Below are positions 61,167 through 64,000 of a stretch of 64,000 bases of DNA, one piece after another. This DNA comes from Acidobacteriota bacterium. GTDB taxonomy: Bacteria; Acidobacteriota; UBA890; WLXD01. Positions within the stretch are counted from its first letter, which is position 1, and each line of letters begins with the position of its first letter. The translations under genes were made by a program, and so were the position numbers. The notes under the pieces were generated by a model. It saw only the letters and a list, made by a program, of their open reading frames with translations. It made no database searches and had not been told where the DNA came from. Location of the stretch: NCBI GenBank assembly GCA_012103255.1, contig WLXD01000002.1:744001-808000 (forward strand), given 5' to 3'.

Positions 61167-63832
61167 AGGACTTCCCCCTGCCCCTCATCCGCCTGTTCCC
61201 GACGCCCTTCCGAGTGCAGTTTGGCGCGGACATCACCGAACAAATCCGGCGTGATGCCGAGCACGCCCACGCCCGTGGGCTGATGGCCGGCCTCTTCTTC
61301 CGCCTGCTCACGGCACTGGATCTCGTCCGGGCCGCCTTCGCCGAGCGCCGAGACCCGGCGTGGAGCCACCCAGGACTACCCTCCCCGAATCAACAGGACC
61401 GAGCAACGATGCTGACTTCCTGGCTCACCGATCTGCGGCACGCCATCTACACGCTACGCCGATCTCCCGGCTTCACAGTTGTCACGATCGCCACGCTCGC
61501 GCTGGCGATCGGCGTCAACGTTGCGATCTTCAGCGTCGTCGACGCGGTGCTTCTGCGTCCGCTCCCCTACGCCAATCCCGACCGGCTCGTCTACATCGCC
61601 GCGTCAGCTCCGGGCTCGGATTTCCCGGACGAATTCGGCGTCTCGAACGAATTCCTGGTGCACTACGCGGAGCGCTCGCAACTGTTGGAGAACGTCTCAA
61701 ACTTCAACTCCTTTACGAACACCCTGAAACTCGATGACCGCATCGAGCGCGTAAGGATGTCGTGGGTGCATTGGACGTTCTTCCACACTCTCGAGGCCAC
61801 GCCGATGATAGGCCGGCTGCCGCAGCCCGAGGACGAGGACCTCATCGTCGTTCTCAGTCATCGCACCTGGCGCACCTGGTTCGGCTCTGATCCCGATGTT
61901 GTGGGGCGCACCGTAGAGATCTCCGGCCAGCACCGCACCGTGATCGGAGTGATGGGTCCCGAGTTCTGGTTCCATCGCGAAGACGTTCATGTCTGGCTGT
62001 CCTACTGGCTCGACCCCGAGACCCTCAATCCGGGCCGCTTTGGTGACGCACTGGTTGGACGCATGGCGCCAGGTGCGGATCACGACTCTCTGTCGAACGA
62101 GCTCACCGCGCTTGCGGGAGAACTCCCCGAGCGTTTTGGCGGCTCCCCGAGATACGCCGCGGTCATCGAGCAGCACCGCGCGGTCGTTCGCGGCATCCGA
62201 GAGATGCTCGTCGGGCCCGTTGAGCAGGCGCTTTGGGTTCTGCTCGGCTCCGTGGCAATAGTTCTGCTCATCGCCTGCGGCAACGTCGCCAACCTGTTCG
62301 TGGTGCGTGCCGAAGGAAGACAACGGGACATGGCCGTCCGCCGCGCACTCGGGGCGGGACGCGGCGCTCTCGTGCGGGCTCAACTCGCTGAAGCATTCCT
62401 GATCGCTGCAGCCGCCGCCGTGTTTGCGGTCGGGCTCGCATGGATCAGTGTCCCGGCGTTGCAACAAATCGCACCCCGCCGAGTGCCGCGCCTCGGCGAC
62501 GCGGAGATCACCACGTTGAGCCTGGTATTCACCGCCGTGGCCGCTGCCTTCACCGCTCTCGCGTGCGGATTGGTGCCGGCGCTGCGCGCTTCGTCGCCCC
62601 GACTCACTCGGTTGCACGAGTCCGGTCGTGGTTCAACAAACCGACGTCACTGGGGACGAGACGCCCTGGTCGTAGGACAAACCGCTCTCGCACTTGTCTT
62701 GCTGATCGGCTCTGGACTCCTGGCACGCAGCTTCTGGGAACTCCGCAATGTGGACCCCGGCTACGACATCGAAGACGTGTTCACGTTCCAGATCGCACCT
62801 GGTGACGACCACCTCGTCGATGCGGCGACGTTTGCCCGATTCCACGCCGATTTCGCCGAACGGTTGGCGGCTCTCCCCGGAGTTGAGTCCGTCGGGATGG
62901 TTGAGAACCTCCCCCTCAATGAGGGCGTCAGCATGACGAGGTTCCTCACCGAGGACACCCCCGGCGCCGAAGAGGAGGCGGGGGTACGTTTGCCGCAAAC
63001 ATGGGCGGCGCACGGGTATTTCGAGACCATGGGTATCGAGGTGCTCCGCGGCCGCGAATTCACGGCGAATGAGACCGCCGAAACCAGCGGCAACGTGGTA
63101 ATCAGCGAGACTGCGGCGGAGGCACTGTGGCCCGGCGAGGATCCGATAGGACGTCAGCTCCGCCGTGCGGATCTCGAAACCTGGGACACGGTTGTCGGCG
63201 TCGTGGAAGACGTGATGCAAAACAGCTTCCGCGACGACCCCATGGGGCATGTGTACTTCTCGTTCGTCGGTCAGCCGGGCAACGACCGCGTGATGGGCTC
63301 GCCGGCATATGTCATCCGGACGACTCGCACCGACAGCATCGGTCCCGAGGTTCGCGCTGCGGTCCGCGAGGCTTCCCCTACAGCCCCCATGTACCGGGTC
63401 TTCACGATGGAGGGTCTCGCCGCCGACTCCATGGCGGACGTGTCGTTCACGATGTTGACGATCGGAGTCGCTGCTTCGCTGGCGCTCGTTCTCGGAGCAC
63501 TCGGCCTCTTCGGCGTGCTCTCCTATGTGGTCACCCAGCGCACGCGTGAGATCGGGGTCCGCATGGCCCTGGGCGCCCGCGCGGTGAAGGTACAGCGCAT
63601 GGTCATTCGGCAGGGTGGACTTCTCCTCGCCATCGGCGTGGTGCTCGGACTCGTCGCCTCGGCTGGCGTCACCCGACTTTTGGAGAGCGTGCTGTTCGGC
63701 GTGCAGCCGGCCGATCTGATCACCTACCTGGGAATGTCGACCACGATGGTGCTGATCGGACTCCTGGCCAGCTACCTCCCGGCGCGCCGCGCGTCACGGG
63801 TCGACCCGATCGAATCACTTCGCAACGAGTAG
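61163..63832 (+). CDS. ADOP-type duplicated ABC permease F, prefix type
   Basis: The 889-residue protein has a prefix with LIRLFPTPFRVQFGADITEQ (RLxPxxFRxxxG type), about 95 residues, then the core: helix VVTIATLALAIGVNVAIFSVV, MacB-like domain, FtsX helices near 355-480, second half ending YLPARRASRVDPIESLRNE. It ends 35 bases before a strong hairpin terminator, so it closes the PadR-4 transcript. No ATPase nearby. Confidence 0.92.
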   Translation: MKDFPLPLIRLFPTPFRVQFGADITEQIRRDAEHAHARGLMAGLFFRLLTALDLVRAAFAERRDPAWSHPGLPSPNQQDRATMLTSWLTDLRHAIYTLRRSPGFTVVTIATLALAIGVNVAIFSVVDAVLLRPLPYANPDRLVYIAASAPGSDFPDEFGVSNEFLVHYAERSQLLENVSNFNSFTNTLKLDDRIERVRMSWVHWTFFHTLEATPMIGRLPQPEDEDLIVVLSHRTWRTWFGSDPDVVGRTVEISGQHRTVIGVMGPEFWFHREDVHVWLSYWLDPETLNPGRFGDALVGRMAPGADHDSLSNELTALAGELPERFGGSPRYAAVIEQHRAVVRGIREMLVGPVEQALWVLLGSVAIVLLIACGNVANLFVVRAEGRQRDMAVRRALGAGRGALVRAQLAEAFLIAAAAAVFAVGLAWISVPALQQIAPRRVPRLGDAEITTLSLVFTAVAAAFTALACGLVPALRASSPRLTRLHESGRGSTNRRHWGRDALVVGQTALALVLLIGSGLLARSFWELRNVDPGYDIEDVFTFQIAPGDDHLVDAATFARFHADFAERLAALPGVESVGMVENLPLNEGVSMTRFLTEDTPGAEEEAGVRLPQTWAAHGYFETMGIEVLRGREFTANETAETSGNVVISETAAEALWPGEDPIGRQLRRADLETWDTVVGVVEDVMQNSFRDDPMGHVYFSFVGQPGNDRVMGSPAYVIRTTRTDSIGPEVRAAVREASPTAPMYRVFTMEGLAADSMADVSFTMLTIGVAASLALVLGALGLFGVLSYVVTQRTREIGVRMALGARAVKVQRMVIRQGGLLLAIGVVLGLVASAGVTRLLESVLFGVQPADLITYLGMSTTMVLIGLLASYLPARRASRVDPIESLRNE

Positions 63833-63867
63833 CGCGGACTTTCAGCCTCAGAATCAAGATCTCCGGA

Positions 63868-63901
63868 GCCCCGGCGCGGCCACTCGCGCCGGGGCTTCTT
63901 T
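63868..63901 (+). terminator. Rho-independent terminator after ADOP-F
   Basis: An 11-base-pair GC stem (GCCCCGGCGCG and CGCGCCGGGGC), 6-base loop, then TTCTTT. It is 35 bases after the ADOP-F stop and closes the PadR-4/ADOP-F transcript. Confidence 0.85.
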
Positions 63902-64000
63902 GATCCTGGGGAGAAACGCGCCCTGGCGAGCCTCAATAGGTCGATCTCCGGTGAATCAGTGCGAGGACCCAACGCACCGACGCTCTCACCGGAAATGCCA

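Noticed and set aside
63947-63993. Inverted repeat TCCGGTGA ... TCACCGGA near the right edge
   Set aside because: Arms of eight bases are separated by 31 bases and no gene context is visible past the window, so neither operator nor terminator can be argued.
1-64000. Mobile elements, CRISPR arrays, tRNA or rRNA genes
   Set aside because: No transposase or integrase frame, no regularly spaced repeats and no tRNA- or rRNA-like sequence were found; the only tandem repeats are the short operator at 56364 and the Pro/Glu codon tract.

Overview
GC-rich bacterial chromosome segment, densely packed, with 50 protein genes called, no rRNA, tRNA, CRISPR array or insertion sequence seen, and no gene-free stretch longer than about 230 bases. 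The best lineage hint is six large ABC-type permeases of the ADOP kind (Acidobacterial Duplicated Orphan Permease: two FtsX/MacB-type halves in one chain and no ATPase gene nearby), four of them directly behind a small PadR repressor gene. That pairing was first described in Acidobacteriota, so an acidobacterial or similar soil/marine genome is likely. The assignment is an inference; RapA, YaaA and AlkC-like genes are widespread and do not settle it. Six start codons follow the ribosome-binding site or family alignment rather than the longest frame; alternative starts GTG, TTG and GTG/ATGA overlaps are common.

Layout. 1-6.7 kb: a membrane Ser/Thr kinase cut by the window edge, a reductive-dehalogenase-like Fe-S protein, an ECF42 sigma factor converging on its typical DGPF/YCII partner, and a DUF885/SnoaL pair. 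6.9-9.4 kb: ADOP-A (no PadR). 9.4-14.4 kb: a five-gene leftward operon (yaaA, class V aminotransferase, GNAT, membrane GDPD, lipocalin-like protein). 14.5-23.5 kb: secreted FG-GAP and PQQ-type propellers, two tandem GNATs behind an M28 membrane peptidase, and a penicillin-acylase-type lipoprotein. 23.5-28.6 kb: a leftward group beta-lactamase-like hydrolase, EEP phosphatase, PadR-1, ADOP-B. 28.8-35.4 kb: an unknown secreted protein, a PLP decarboxylase, a frameshifted ADOP-C and a divergent MocR-type regulator. 35.5-44.3 kb: an M14 peptidase, then an eight-gene leftward operon (small membrane protein, pyrophosphatase lipoprotein, GNAT, membrane peptide, ankyrin protein, AAC(6')-like acetyltransferase, GH20 hexosaminidase, AlkC-like repair protein). 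44.5-50.3 kb: PadR-2, ADOP-D, RapA. 50.3-56.3 kb: a cyanophycinase-acetamidase fusion, an exported methyltransferase, an OmpA-type protein, YqeY, a P-loop kinase, a PIN protein. 56.4-63.9 kb: PadR-3/ADOP-E, a PDZ-aspartyl protease, PadR-4/ADOP-F and a strong terminator.

How it fits together. Many products are exported hydrolases of peptides, amides, amino sugars and phosphodiesters, which suits a scavenger of biological debris. The most distinctive system is the set of PadR-ADOP switches. Every ADOP with a cytoplasmic N-terminal prefix is translationally coupled to a PadR gene, the two ADOPs without the prefix are not, and three of the four PadR promoters carry tandem inverted repeats of unrelated sequence. 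I infer separate, self-regulated membrane stress or signalling modules. The ADOP-C/decarboxylase/MocR locus looks like a related module under a PLP-type regulator.
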